Position numbers and translations under genes: made by a program. Shown piece by piece: positions 1-11,959 of a DNA stretch of 64,000 nucleotides. Position 1 is the stretch's first letter. The number at the start of each line of letters is the position of its first letter. Location of the stretch: the NCBI GenBank assembly GCA_014529385.2, contig CM043945.1, forward strand, positions 95,828,112-95,892,111. The letters are read 5' to 3'. This stretch comes from Adiantum capillus-veneris. Taxonomy: Eukaryota; Streptophyta; Polypodiopsida; Polypodiales; Pteridaceae. A model generated the notes under the pieces. That model made no database searches. It saw nothing but the letters and a program-made list of their open reading frames with translations, and had not been told where the DNA came from.

Positions 1-2160
1 TACCTGTCCCATTCTCCTTAGCTTTTGGCGTACGGGCTGATCTCCTTCCTTGATTGGAATGTGGATTTCCTCTCCCTTAAAGCCTCTAATTTCCTCATAA
101 GAAGTGATGAATAAATGGGGAAATTGTTGTATTATATGTAGGTACTCACCCTTCTCATGACTAGTCAAGTCGGGAGACAACATACCTTGTATCAGCTCAT
201 GTTTGACATTAGGTTGAACTTTGGGTTGCATCAGCTCTTCAATTTGCTCATAAGGACCAGAGATATCCTCATTCTCCATAAGGCAAAGAAATCTTTGTTT
301 CTCATCATGCTCTTCTTCAAGAAACGAGGAAACATCTAGATCACTATCACTACTATCTTCCACTTCACTGCCATCATCCCCATTGTCTTCTTCTTCACTT
401 GAGGACTCTTCTTCATCACTTTTCTCATCAAAATCAGCATCCAAAGAGAGAGTGATGGTACCATGTCCCCAATCGTGTATAGCTTTGGTTGCCTATAACC
501 ATGGTCTTCCAAGGATGAGAGGGAAAGCACCAATACCCGCGGGCATAACATGGCAATTGACCAGGACTTTAACATCAAATATATCCACCTCCAAATCCTT
601 TACAACTCCCAAGCACCTCACCCTTGATTGGTTTGCAAGATTTATGCGAAAACCTGAATTTTTCACCATGTTGAGTCCCAACTTTGATACACAAGCTTGA
701 GTAATAACACATACCTGTGCACCTCCATCAATATAAGCCTCTCCAATGCACTTCCTCTTATGCCATGCATCCATAGTAGGGCATATATTAGGTAGCTCAT
801 TCAAAGATAGGACTCTCACTGACCCCCTTGTAGACTCCTTCATGGGGTTGACTACGTGCTTCCATTGCCTCTTTAACTTGGGACACATCTCCATGAGTTT
901 CCCAAAGATAACATCAGCCTTTCTACCCACCAAATCAGCCCTTAAACTATAATTTGGTTGCCCTTCTCCCAAAGGAAAGTCGGATGCATTGTAATGTTTC
1001 CTGGGCTTTCTCTTCTTCTTCTCTTTACCTGTACCTGTTTCAACCTGTTTCCCTCTTTTATGGCTGGGACTTGCATCAATCATGTCATGATCTCTTGTAA
1101 CCCTCTTACCTATAGGCATGACCATAGCTCCCAAATCATCCTCTTTCTTCTCCAAACGAATTATGCTTACCACTTTTGTTTTGCCCTTTTCTTCTGCTGT
1201 CAATCCACTTGGTCCTGCTTCCCCTTTAATCTCAATACCATAATCTTGAGCTCGAGAAGGAATTTGTAGAGGAAGAGGAAACATGTCGCCAACCATTCTC
1301 TTTGGCTTGTCACATTGAGGGCTTTTATGACTCCATTCACCACAATTGTAGCATTGAAACATATCCCCTCCTCCAGCCATGCCTCTTCCTCTACCACCTG
1401 TATAACCCTCATTGCTTCCATAACCACGTCCATATCCATAACTTTGACCTCTTCCACCTCCCATCATATGCACACTAAGATTCTTCATAAGACCTACAAC
1501 CTCTTGCATCTCCTTGCGAAAGGCATTCACATCATGAGAAGCTTGTTGATCATAACCTGGCTCCCTGATGAGGACCCTTGGTTGCTCTACCGCTTTCACT
1601 TCAAGCTTTGGCTCGACATTGATTCCAAGTTGATGAAGACGCTCTGCTTTCCACTCTTTATTCTTTGCAATTTCAACTGCCTCCTCAAAGGTCCTTGGTT
1701 GCTTAAGCTCTACCTTCAAGCGTAGGTTACTCCTCAAGCTTGCAAGAAAACTGTCCTTTTTCAACATGGCTGGAGAAATTTCAGTCCCCAAAGATGTACA
1801 CCACTTTGTCCACAATGCATTGAACGCCTTCACAAAGTCTTCTATGGTTTGGCCTTCATCCTAGACCAAGCCTTGAATAGACTGCCATACCTTTTGTGGG
1901 TCTTCCACTTGTTGAAAGTGTGTAAGAAAAGCATGCCTTACCATTTCATAAGTCATAACTTGAGGAGGTTGGGCTGATTGTAGCTCCTTTTCGTAGCCTT
2001 CCAACCATTCCCTAGCATCTCCCTTCAAACAGAAATAGAAGATTCGCAGCACCAACGCTGGGTCTTGCTTGTCAGCAAGAAGACAAGCAAACTCCATTCT
2101 CTCAATGAAAGCTTTGGAACTTCATGATTTCCCACTAAACTCCGGAAAATTAAACGCCAT
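1..2160 (-). pseudogene. Ty3/gypsy element 1, gag-protease part of polyprotein (broken)
   Basis: Read from an ATG at 2158-2160 leftward to the window edge. It starts MAFNFPEF, like gypsy 2 at 36324 (MAFSYPEF), and carries a retrotransposon gag domain, a CCHC knuckle CYNCGEWSHKSPQC near 1310-1360, a basic linker, and a retropepsin-like domain with YIDGGAQVCVI near 705-740 ending at ILGRPWL. The frame then crosses an acidic linker and reaches the stretch just before the RT (PVRQKLRRMGQ) at position 1, so RT, RNase H and integrase should lie outside the window. Three in-frame stops interrupt it: TGA 2122-2124, TAG 1861-1863 (Gln in gypsy 2) and TAG 493-495. There is no frameshift among these blocks. 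The family assignment is secure; activity is excluded by the stops. Confidence 0.88.
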
Positions 2161-2224
2161 GTCTTCAAAACCTATAAACTGAAGGTAACTTGAAGCGATT
2201 CCTCGGTGGCGGGCACCAAAACAC
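2161..2224 (-). promoter_or_regulatory. Gypsy 1 leader with candidate primer-binding site
   Basis: Between the gag ATG (2160) and the presumed LTR end (CCCAACA on the minus strand, at 2225) the minus strand reads TTTGGTGCCCGCCACCGAGG at 2201-2220. Its position and TGG start suit a tRNA primer site, but I cannot name the tRNA. The spacer of about 5 nt from the LTR end is slightly long. Tentative. Confidence 0.35.
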
Positions 2225-3290
2225 TGTTGGGAAACAAGCAAACCGGAACACCTCTATAGTGATGTCACCCAAGAGCGTTGAAAGAGAACTACAAGACACA
2301 AAAAACTTTGCCAAATCCTTTTGAAACACCACAAGTCCAATAGGAGTAGACCCTTTGGAATTTACTAGCCGTCGCCCACCCAAGAGACTATGTCACATAG
2401 GAGCAAAACCCTGTCAAAGTACGGATTTACAGCACACGCCGACCAATGCAGATGAAGACAAGAGCCTCTCCTTTCACAATCAAGCATCACAAACCCATAA
2501 CTTCAACATCAATTCCACAATTCATAGATACATACCCTCCGAATCTGTCTACACACAATTTGCCACTAGTTGCCATAGCCATAACCCTGCAGAGAACTAG
2601 TCGTAACCTGAAGAGCACAACTCCAATTGGGGCACTTTAAAGCTTGAAAAAAATATTGAAAAATGCTGAAGATGACCAAAATTGATTCCATACGCCGCCA
2701 TGAGCAAAATTGACGTGAACAGAAAGCTGTCCCAGCACGACTACACGTAGAGAAGGCTAGTCGGGGCAAAAACCTGCATCCAAAAGCACCAAGGAGACAC
2801 AACGAGCTAGAACCTGTAAATTTCTGATGTTTCGCTGAACTTTTTTAAGTTTGTACATGAGTTTTAGTTATATACAAAGCTCACTTCAAAAAACTCACTC
2901 ACGGGCACTTACAGTAGCCCGACAGCTGTCACTAGACTAGCGACTTGCAGTGCATGTACATGTGCTTACTAAAGCAAGCTAAAAACCCCACAAAAAGAAA
3001 GCCCACACACACTTTTGACATCGGGCCTCGTGTCCGTATGTACAAATTTACAAAAAACGGGGTTCTCAAAATGCGCGCAACAACGTCTCACACGGGTGCG
3101 CAGGCGGAACGTCCCGAGATGCGCGTCTTGGGTAACGGGTGCGGATGGGACGCAAGCAGGAGGCGCCTGGGCGGGATTTTTCAAATTTTAAATTTCAAAA
3201 TTAGGGCCGTTTTGTGGCTGTTTGACCTTGGGGGGGGGGCGGTTTCTATATAAGAGGCCCAAGGAGGAGCCACTTTTAAGCTAACTTGCT
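2225..3290 (-). repeat. Candidate 5' LTR of gypsy 1 (right boundary undetermined)
   Basis: Non-coding sequence immediately upstream of the gypsy 1 leader. The minus-strand end at 2225 is CCCAACA, compatible with a TG...CA LTR. A minus-strand TATATAA lies at 2868-2874 and could be the LTR core promoter. The second LTR is outside the window, so neither the length nor the right edge can be fixed. A plus-strand TATATAAG at about 3247-3254 and a G10 tract at about 3230-3239 are also present. What is inferred is only that LTR-like sequence belongs here. Confidence 0.35.
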
Positions 3291-3560
3291 GAGAACCTAA
3301 GGCCCCATACTACATAACATATAGTACATACTAAGCCTCAAGGGCTTCCAGGCTTCAAGCTTGACTCTTGAGCCTTGAGGCTTGCCGCTTGAGCCTTGAG
3401 AATTGCCCTCCCCTCTTGAGTCTCTCCTTCCCCTCTCTCTTTCCCGTCCCCTGGCCCGTCCCTCGTCCCCTGTTTTGCCATGTTCCCGTCCCTGGGACCC
3501 GTCACGTCCCCATGTGACTATGTGTGAGCCACACAACTGGTAGAACCTCTGTAATGTCCT
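3291..3560. other. Intervening sequence with short CTTGAGCCTTGAG repeats
   Basis: Contains imperfect repeats of a GCTTGAGCCTTGAG-type motif at about 3330-3400 and a C/T-rich stretch at 3400-3500. No coding signal is recognised. It lies between the gypsy 1 LTR region and the 3' side of the LINE to the right and may be the 3' UTR of that LINE. Confidence 0.4.
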
Positions 3561-3899
3561 GGCATATGCTTTGCACCCCTCTCATGCCTCGTAGCTGGGT
3601 GCTTTTGTATCTCCTCTAGCAAACGTGAAAACTAAAGCCAGTCACCTAGAGTGGCTAGGCCCTCTACCATGGGACCCCAAGAAACATGAGGCCTACTACC
3701 AACCAAGTGGCCTCTCTAAGTGCTAACCATGGGGTTCCAAATAAGCGGCTGTCTCAAGCGCTCCTCCGTACAAGTGGGCTGGTGCTGCTCAGGCCACTCC
3801 ATAGCTGCTCCCAAGAGCGAAGCAGGCTCGCAGAAAATCTATCTCCCAATCTCCAGCTTAGACCAACTCTACGCATCTCTGTAAAGATCCACCTGATGG

Positions 3900-6650
3900 A
3901 AGGGCTCCAAAGGCCTCCTGCATGAGGCTCCTTGAGCTCTAAGCCATTGAAGCAACAACTCCTTCCAGGGCTCCTCCCCTGGAAGCAGTTCTCTAACAAC
4001 AAAATTCCCAAGAAGGGCTCTTCTTTGCTATGCTGGGTCTATGATCCCCAGCCCCCGCTGAGAACATGGAAGAGTGATGACCTGCCAGGCTACTTTGGCT
4101 CGGGCTAACTGAGTGTCGCACCCTAACCAAAAAACATTCCTGATCAGCCTCTCTAACTGACTGATACAGGAGCTCGAGAAGATCCAACAAGATGTGATGT
4201 ACCACATAGTAGCCAACAGTACCTGGTTGGCCACTACAACTTTGCTTGCCAAAGAGATCCATGCCGAACTCCAATGTAGCAACTTCCTCGTGATGGACAG
4301 GAGGAGGGGAGCAATCAACTGCTCAGGGGACAAGTCCAAGCCAACCTGACAACCCAAGTAGCGAATTGCAGTCCATGGGGGAATCCATATGAAACCCTCG
4401 CTTGGCGACCAATCAGGTGTAGGAGCACTGCCAACCCAGAAAGAAATTGTCTCCCTCCAATTGATTAGTGCACCTAATGCACAACAGAACACCTCAAGAG
4501 CCTGCTCACACCTATGCAGATTGACCCCTTGGCCCTCCAAGTACAAAGCTGAGTCGTCGGCAAACTCAGCGTCAAGAATCTCATCTTCCCTAATAGGGAG
4601 CTCAAGACCACACAAGCCAACCTACTGAGAAGTCAAAAATCTGCTCATCGCCTCAACATAGAACAAAAGAGGAAGGGAGAAAGAGGGTAACCCTATCCAA
4701 CCGAACACATGAGCAAGAAGCGCTCCCCTCCCCTCTTCCCCCTACCAAGAGCACCCGACTGTGCGCATGCCTATAGAGAGCTGACACACCTGTGATCCAA
4801 GCATCTGTAAAACCCATCTTGTGTAGAGTGCCCTCCAGGAAGTCCTAGTCAACTTTGTTGTAGGCCTTCTCAAAATCGAGGAGTATCATCAAATCCTCTC
4901 CTCGGAGATGCACGAGGATAGACGCCTCCCAAAAAGTGAAGATGTTGTCAAGGTTACTACGGTCCTTGACAAAACCTGTCTAGGTCCCATATATAATACT
5001 CTCTAGTAGTGGCTGGTCCTGAAGCTCAAAGCCTTTGCTAGAATTTTGTAGGATGAGTTGAGGATGGTAATGGGTTGCCACTAACGAATCTTATCCAAGG
5101 AGCCACCCTCCTTGGAAATGAGGTAGATCAACACCTCACTCATGCTGTCAGGCATCTCGCCAGCGTGCAAAACGTACTGGAATGCGCTGCAAATATCTGA
5201 ACCAAGCAAGTCCCTGTACTCCAAGAAGAAGCTGGAAGTCAAACCGTCCTCCCTTGGACAACTACCTCGGGGGAGTGCTCTGAGGGCCTCATGGAGCTCC
5301 TTTAGCTGGAGGGGAAGCCCAAGTCTCTGTTGCATCTCCTCGGTAACAAGGCAAGGCATCTGTGCCCGAACTTGCTCTCTACATGCATCCTGGCGCTCTG
5401 ACTGAGGCTCAGCTGACAATAGATCCTCAGGCTCTGAAGCAATGGATCCGCTAGGTCTCCTCAACTGACTAACGCTGGTGTGCGCATGGCGTGCACTGTC
5501 TCAAAAAACTCCCTAGTAACTCTGTCACCCACTTGGGTCCATTGAGATGCCTGTTGATGGAAGGCAAACTCGTGACGCCGCTCCTCAATGCTAGTCAACT
5601 CCTGCCTGGCATGCTGCATCTGCTCTTTCAACTAGGGATTATCTGGATGCTGCTCCTGCATCCTCTGTAAAGAAACAATGCCTCGTTGAAGACGCTTCTC
5701 CTCCTCCCTAGCTACAGCCAAGCGAGCTGCAGACTCCTCAAGGAAGAAGCGACTAAGGTCTGCTTGTCCAGAGGCCAATCTACCAGCAGGGGTATCCTGC
5801 ATGTCCAGACTCTGTCCAAAGTGCCTCCACTCGCTCTCTAAGCTCTCGATCCAGCAAGATCCTCTCGACCCCCCCTCCTGTGTCTGTCTGTCACATTGAG
5901 AATCACTGGTGCGTGGTCGGAAAAAATAGTTCCTGCCAAGATGCAAACAGACCCTGCCATGTCGCAAATGTGGTCACTCGCGTAGAAGTGATCTACCCGA
6001 GATAGATTCACTCCTCCTACCTTGCAGTCGGAGGGAGAGAAAGACAGGCTGTCAGGGGGTCTCTCAAAACTTGAGTGCTGATAAACATCAGAAACTGTCA
6101 TAGTCATACATAGCCTCTCCCAAGCTGCCAAATCATCCCTGTGCACGGTAGCATGGCCACCTCCCTTTGTATCAGAGGGGTCCTCCAACATGTTGAAGCC
6201 CCCCAACACACCATTGCTCTGCATGCGGTAAAGACTCAACAACATGAGACCAAACTCTTCTCGTGCACTTGCCACATTGGGTGCATATATGTTCAGGAAA
6301 CCCATGAGGCACCCCTGAACCTGCATAGTAATCCACTGAGCTCTATCGGGCATAACAATACCTCTGCCCACAATGGCTTGCTGCGAAGAATCCGCAATAG
6401 TCATACATACCCCTCCCTGGATACCTCCAAGTCCAAATGCAGCTGACCAAAACGTCTTATAGCGACCACGCAAAATCTAAACACGTCGTCTAATGTGGCT
6501 CTCACTCAGATGATGCTCGTATAGCATAAGAATATCAATCTCACCACCCACAAGGCATCGTTGAAGCTCTTGACGCAACCGACCCCTCTGACACTGAAAC
6601 TAGGGCCCTCCTAATCCTTCCATGAGACGATCCTCATGGAGTCAGTGAGA
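3900..6650 (-). pseudogene. LINE 1 ORF2: endonuclease-reverse transcriptase
   Basis: Begins near MRIVSWK at about 6637. The endonuclease shows GFLNIYAPN, a GGFNMLEDPSD block and DHFYAS/SDHAPVIL, the typical APE-type order (6470-5890). RT begins around 5370 (EEMQQRLGLPLQ, DGLTSSFF), continues through TGFVKDR near 4965-4980 and DFEKAYNKVD near 4850-4880, and reaches the catalytic FADDSALYLEG near 4531-4573. The downstream region ends with WQVITLPCSQRGLGI near 4060. TAG at 4980-4982 replaces the Gln of the conserved QTGFVK motif and TAG at 4846-4848 replaces the Trp of VDWDFL. Other breaks lie between 5464 and 5838. It would nick target DNA and prime cDNA synthesis there; this copy cannot. Confidence 0.88.
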
Positions 6651-7746
6651 AAAAACAGATGCGACTCGTAGCGAAAGCACCACCAAGAGATCGTCTCGCT
6701 GCAGATGTGTGTCCAGTCCCCTGCGTCTGAGGAGGAGTGTGGGATGGGTCGGGAGATGAGGCTAAGGGCCCGACCCACCGGGGAGAGAGGAGGAGCGGGA
6801 GGTGGGGGTGAGGGTGGAGGAGGGGGAGGCAATGGGGGCGGCGGAGCTAAGGTGGAGGGAGCCTCCTTAGGGGGGTCCTGCTCAAGGGGGTCAAAACGGT
6901 TCCGTGTCGGAACCCAATGCTGCTGAGATGTGTGGTGAGCCCGTTCCTGTCGACGGCGGCCAGGCATCTGCTGCCAACCATCAGTTGGCTGATCGCTCGT
7001 CTCTATCGAGGCACCAGCCTGTGGGTTGAGATCTCTTGTGAGGACAGGCCTTTGTTAAGTGGCCCATCTGTCTGCAAATGAAACAATGGTTTGGGAGACC
7101 TGAATACTCCACACTCTATCTGATCCAATCTCCACTCACCCGAGGTAACAGTATCATCTTCGGGAGGGAGTGTGTGTCTCGAACAAGAACCCGCATAGTA
7201 GGCAAACCTACGGCCTTGGCCACAACTAAAGATGCAGTGCGTGGTGACTCCAGAACTGTCCTGAACATGGAACCAATCCTAGGAAGTAAAGGGAGATATT
7301 CTCTCCTCAGGCCTGCCCGGGAAGCAAACCAAAATAGGCAAGTCAGCCTCCTCCTCAATCACATCTATAGTAGGGTCGAAACCATGATGCCATCGTCTGA
7401 AGTAAGCTCGAGTTACTCGGATGCCGAGCGGGCTCATCGATATCACCTTGGCCATCATCTTTGGAGACTCGAACTATATCTGGTAATACCCTCTCCCGAG
7501 GATCTGGACATCGGTGATCTTGCCCACATCAGAGAGGAGTCGGACTTGAAGTAAATCCCGAATCTCGGCTCGGCTGGGTCGAGTACCAATGATCTTGCAG
7601 ATAGCCGAGGTTGCTCACAAAAACTCCACCTCGGCTATCAAGCTCGCTTGCTCTTCTAGCGAAAGAGCAAGTCGAAGGGTCGGCTCTGCGGTGTCAGGCG
7701 AGGGGGCTTCTGTGGAGTCTCTCTGAGGTGGAGCAGAGTCCGCCAT
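6640..7746 (-). pseudogene. LINE 1 ORF1: RNA-binding protein with DUF4283-like and CCHC parts
   Basis: Starts at ATG 7744-7746 (MADSAPPQRD). A DUF4283-like region follows (LLSDVGKITDVQILGRGYY, then RWHHGFDP), and then the characteristic VEYSGLPNHCFICRQMGHL, a CX2CX4HX4C zinc knuckle, at about 7030-7110. A proline-rich tail (6780-6880) leads to ORF2. In-frame stops are TGA 7615-7617, TAG 7474-7476 and TAG 7116-7118. Frameshifts lie near 7350 and between the knuckle and the proline-rich tail. The family role is binding of the element RNA in the ribonucleoprotein. Confidence 0.82.
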
Positions 7747-8200
7747 TCTGTGTCTACTGCTGTAAAGAAGAGGGCGTTGGTGTCAAGGCGTTTACGCGGA
7801 GGCGGAAAAAACAGCCTACAAGTAGGTGGAGAAGCGTAACAGGAAGGGGAGTGAGGCGAGGGGTTTTGGGGGGGGGGGGGGGGAGCACGTGAATTTAGGG
7901 ATTTTTGGGGGTTATGAAGCGATGGCGGGCGAGCAAGCAGGGATGCCAAGGGGCGGGTGGACAATGGCACAAGAGGCAGGCAGAAGCGGACATGCAGGCT
8001 ACAGCGCTAAGGGAGGTTCGCACAGGGCCGGGCAGAGTCAGCGCGCAGGAGAAAGGGATACGCGAGGGCAAGAGGGGGCAGTTTCAAGGGATGATAGGGG
8101 GGAGCGAGAAGCAACAGCGAGCTCCCCAAACCTCAAAGCTAACTTTAAGCCTCTTTCTCATAGACTTGCAGTCTTTTTTGGCCCTTGCAAGATTCTGCTT
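7747..8200. other. G-rich stretch, likely LINE 1 5' UTR
   Basis: Upstream of LINE 1 ORF1. Contains a G16 tract at 7868-7883 and purine-rich sequence with GGG repeats on the plus strand. The open frames here look like composition artefacts. No gene recognised. Confidence 0.45.
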
Positions 8201-8204
8201 TCAA

Positions 8205-8813
8205 CTATTTCCGGCATATACTACTGATTCCAGGCGCATAACCAACCATGCTTTGAAACACAAATCCACCATTAAAATACTCGGGATGCATCGTAGGTGG
8301 TGGAAATACCTGATCCCTAACCCGGAAGGTAGTTCCTTGTCCATTCAGACCAACATTTGGATGCTCAAAGGTGGCTGGCTGAACTGATATAGCCCGAGGA
8401 ATTGGAGTCCTCGCCACCCTTTCATGGAGAGAAAGGGTTTGCCTTGGAGCCTCTTGTGACTCCACAACATGAGAATGTTTTCTCTCTTGACGGGACACAT
8501 TTGGGACCTACCCATGAGCCTCAATAGGCTCTACTCGATGAGAATGTTGCCTTTCCTACTGTAACACTGGTGGAACTTGCAGAAACTCCATTAACCTAGG
8601 ATTTTACATCACCCGGGTAAGCACATTCACAGTAGCTACCAATTGTGTCTTGAACTCGTCCTCATTATCCCTTGAATTTGTGGCGCATTCACATTAATAA
8701 AAGTTATAGATAGTGGTGGGCATGAACTTTCGCAAACCTCATAAACTTTAGGAATAGCCTGTCTGTCCTGTTAAGAGGAACCCTCTTCTCTAGTGTCATC
8801 CGTCCTGTCAGCC
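8205..8813 (-). pseudogene. Gag-like remnant, family uncertain
   Basis: A minus-strand frame starts MADRTDDTREEGSS at 8813, shifts frame once near 8690, and continues to PEYFNGGFVFQSMVGYAPG near 8210. The composition (charged N-terminus, Gln/Pro/His-rich middle) resembles the N-terminal part of a gypsy gag. In-frame stops sit in Gln-rich context (for example near 8560). No knuckle or protease follows. It could equally be part of another element's first ORF. Confidence 0.35.
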
Positions 8814-9980
8814 ATAGAGGAATTCCAAGTACCTATACTTTGTGTCTTCGTCCCCGAAACAAACCAAAGCTCACTTCTTGAGGAAAAAGTGATGTTGTGC
8901 TGGCAACAGAACCATGAAACCAGCTTGTAGCCTTACTAAAGGGCGGTAAACTTTAGCTTCTACCCGTAACTATGTCGTCTAAATTTCCCTGCACTTTATG
9001 ACACAAAGAAACTTCACAATTGAACCTGTAACTGGAATTCACCACTTCAAAACAATCCATGCCTTGGTTGCTAGAGCGCTCCCAAGTAGACAATGACACC
9101 CTGTAGGCCGTAAAGACTGGTTCCCCTTTCGATATTTCTTTATTCAATTGCAAATAAACCGAAACCCTAAACTTGCAAATAAACACAGCAAGATGTAATT
9201 CTTTGTTTTAAATTGTTTTGAGCGGAGCAAACACGCCTCCACGTGTCTTAGGAGCTCCCACACACAATGGGACAGTTCCCCTATGGTTTGGGCGAGTTTT
9301 CACGCGATAAAACTCTCCGTTTTTGCAATTTGTCGAGATGGAACTGTGCGTACTTGTAGGGGATTAGCAATTAGCTAATGCGGCTCCTGTTGAGAAGGCT
9401 CTTGCCTTGGCAAACGCACATAAAACCCACAGACCTGCACATGGTCATCTAGTAGCCCAACTAGTGTGGCATTACCATACGTGCAAAGGGGAGAGAGAGA
9501 TGCACAAGAGCAAACCATCGAGCTACATGAGACAAGGGAAGAAGGCAAGCTTTCAATTAAAGCTTTAATCCCGAAAATCCACTCACAAAATTGAAATTCA
9601 ACCCCCCTTCTCATATTTGGGACCCCCCTCTTGGGATGAGAGCTTCTAAAAGTTGAGTTGGCCTGCAGGTTGCTCTCCTACTGCCATGTGTCTAGTTTGC
9701 ACATTTGGTTTAATTTCCTAGTATCCACCAACTTATAAAGTCCTTCCTAGGGGCCTAAGAGACTTTACTGAGCCTATCCACTTCTTTACTAGTCAGATTC
9801 CAGTGCTGATTGGCCCAACCGTCTCGTCGCTGCCTGGCCTTGACTCTTGCGGGTGAAACTCTTGGCCAACGGCCATTTGACACTGGCCATGCAATGTCCG
9901 GGCATTTGTGATTTCAAAAAAAAAGTCCCAAAAATTAAATAAAACCAAGGAAAGGAAACCAATTAATCAAGTTAGTATTT
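8814..9980. other. Unassigned sequence, possibly LTR-derived
   Basis: No conserved protein is recognisable in either direction. It separates the gag-like remnant from the chromovirus RT remnant and may include their LTR or untranslated sequence, but no paired repeat was found to support that. Confidence 0.3.
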
Positions 9981-9984
9981 GTCA

Positions 9985-10925
9985 CAGTCTTGTGACATTC
10001 TTTGGGAAGTTGGATATGAAATTCATAGCTTTACTCTCCCATGATCAATCTAGAATAGGCTTTTTGCACCAATTAACCATCCTTGAGAGAATATCCTACA
10101 ATTATCTCCCCACTATATACTCTGTCGAAGGTCTCACCAAAATCTTGATTAAAAACATACTGCAACCTCATATCATCAAAGTCATGATGAAACACCGCTT
10201 GTGAGATAGGGCAAGTGCAACCACAGTCTTCTTGCACTTCAAATGCACTATTTGAAAATGAAATTGAGACATGATATTTGCCCATCCCATCTGTTTCTGT
10301 GATGACTTTTTCTTGGGCAAGAAATACGTCATGCACACTAGAAAGTCTGCAACGTGCGAATAATGCTTCCACTGACTCTAGCATTCTTTCCTTTGATCAC
10401 CACTATGTGTTCCCTCACTGCTACGAACACTCGTGGCAACCGCTCTCTATGCTTTGCTTGGGACTTGGAGAAAAACAAAGATGTCAATGTCATCAAAGAA
10501 TGTGCCCACATACTGCAAAATCTGGTCCGGCATCCTATTGAGCGTTGTAGGAGCATTAATGAGCTCAAATGGAATCATCAAAAACTCATGGAATCGGAGG
10601 ATTTCTTGAATGCAGTCTTGTAAACATTGCAAGGAGTGGTCCTGATATGATGGTATCCACTCTTGAGATTGATCCTACTAGCCTAAGTAGAACTTTGTAA
10701 TCTCTCGAGTATATCTTTGATCCCATGTATTGGAAACGTGTTCTTGATGGTGGTTTTATTAAGAGCCCTGTAATCAATGCACATTCCCCAAGATCTACCT
10801 TTCTTCTGCACGAGTTTTTGGCTGCAGTTATTTGGATTTGGTGGTTCACTCATCGGGATGGTCAGTGGTCTTATGGTGGGCAACTTGTAGTTGGCCACAA
10901 TGTCGCATTAGGGTTCACACTTGGG
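9985..10925 (-). pseudogene. Chromovirus-like Ty3/gypsy RT to pre-integrase remnant
   Basis: Reading leftward: RT block with QKLVQKKGRSWGMCIDYRAL and NKTTIKNTFPI (about 10760-10840), then FHEFLMIPFELINAPTT and the catalytic FFDDIDIF (about 10460-10600), then VFVAVREH and a degraded RNase H region. The last block is HDFDDMRLQYV...DFGETF...GYSLKDG at 10073-10200, a segment preceding the integrase zinc region in fern-type chromoviruses. Blocks are in several frames. It matches the oppositely oriented piece at 11528-11765 over the DFD-MR motif. Confidence 0.75.
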
Positions 10926-11527
10926 TAAACTCTTGATTGATGGACCAGGGTTTAGCAGACTAGAGGCGCTTGGCACGCCACAGAGGAGTGTTAGTGAGTG
11001 GACATTGTGGACAGCCGACCACCTCCTACTCCAGTCCCTATATGTGTGGCTCTCTTAGAAATATTTCCTAGTAGTCTTGAGTGATATGCATTTGTTGTAT
11101 ATATATGGTCAGTTTTGCAGGGGTCTGGGATATGAGTCTTTGGTCTAGAGTCTAATCATACACACAACACTCTCCCTGCAATGTTTCGGCCTCAACACCC
11201 CCATTGTACCTTGCGAGCACTTGGTCTGAATTTGTGTGTGCTGCCAACTAGTCTGAAGATGATACATTGAAAGTTGTTGGGTTCAGTCTGAGTTTGGATT
11301 CTATCTTGTCATGTTTACTTCTAGTTCATTTCTTTGTTGAATGTGATTTCAATTATGCCCATACGAATTTTAGTTATCTTGTTTAGTGGCATGGAATGAG
11401 ATTTTTGTGTATACTGTAATGAGCAGCACCCACATCACAGAGCACGACATAGTTTTCTTGCTACACAGATACTTTGTCTCACAAGCCACAAATATCTGCT
11501 ATTACATTAGTGCATCATCAAGACTTT
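10926..11527. other. Unassigned spacer
   Basis: No protein or RNA feature recognised. It lies between two chromovirus remnants in opposite orientation. A TATATATGG stretch occurs at about 11098-11106. Confidence 0.4.
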
Positions 11528-11765
11528 GATGAGATGCGATAGCAGTATGCTGCAGACTTGGATTTTGGTGAGAAATTCACCAAACAGGCTCACTTTGTAT
11601 GAGTGAACAAGATAGTGAAGGATGATCATTTGACAAAGGTGTTTGTCTCACACATCTTTCAGTCACATGGGATGCCTAAGTCTATTGTATCAGATAGAGA
11701 CCCTAGATTTATGAGCTTGTTTTGGAAAGCAATGCGTGAGAATGTGGGTATTTTACGGGTCTAAT
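11528..11765 (+). pseudogene. Chromovirus integrase fragment
   Basis: One frame reads HQDFDEMR, DFGEKFTKQAHFV, then IFQSHGMPKSIVSDRDPRF and LFWKAM: the pre-integrase tail joined to part of the integrase catalytic core, including the second catalytic Asp in SDRDPRF. Internal TAG and TGA stops are present. The zinc-binding region between DFGEKF and QAHF is missing compared with the family, so the fragment carries an internal deletion. Confidence 0.75.
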
Positions 11766-11959
11766 GAGCCAGGCACTTTGTAGTCTCTCAGTGGAACTGG
11801 TCTTTGATCTCTATGATCTCTTGCTCTGGTAGAGGCGAGGCATCCGAAAACTAGGTGCTCTTTTATCTCGTGCTGGCCTTGAATGTCTCTGCTCTCTGAA
11901 GATTGACTCCTTACTGTGTGGGGCTCGGAGGTGGAGTGGATCTCTGAAAGAATGTGGTG

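Larger units (their letters stand above)
3560..7900 (-). mobile_element. LINE 1: L1-type non-LTR retrotransposon, decayed
   Basis: The element runs right to left: ORF1 with DUF4283-like and CCHC parts (7746 to about 6640), then ORF2 with APE-type endonuclease (about 6600-5830) and reverse transcriptase (5464-4030). This order is that of plant L1-type LINEs. The ends are approximate: no poly-A tail or target-site duplication could be defined on the left, and the 5' UTR is assumed to cover the G-rich stretch to about 7900. Both ORFs carry several stops and frameshifts. Confidence 0.85.

Noticed and set aside
383-700. Plus-strand 105-codon frame
   Set aside because: Antisense shadow of the gypsy 1 protease and linker, which has clear homologous protein on the minus strand.
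3246-3300. Plus-strand TATATAAG as a host gene promoter
   Set aside because: No downstream open frame on the plus strand; likely LTR or chance sequence.
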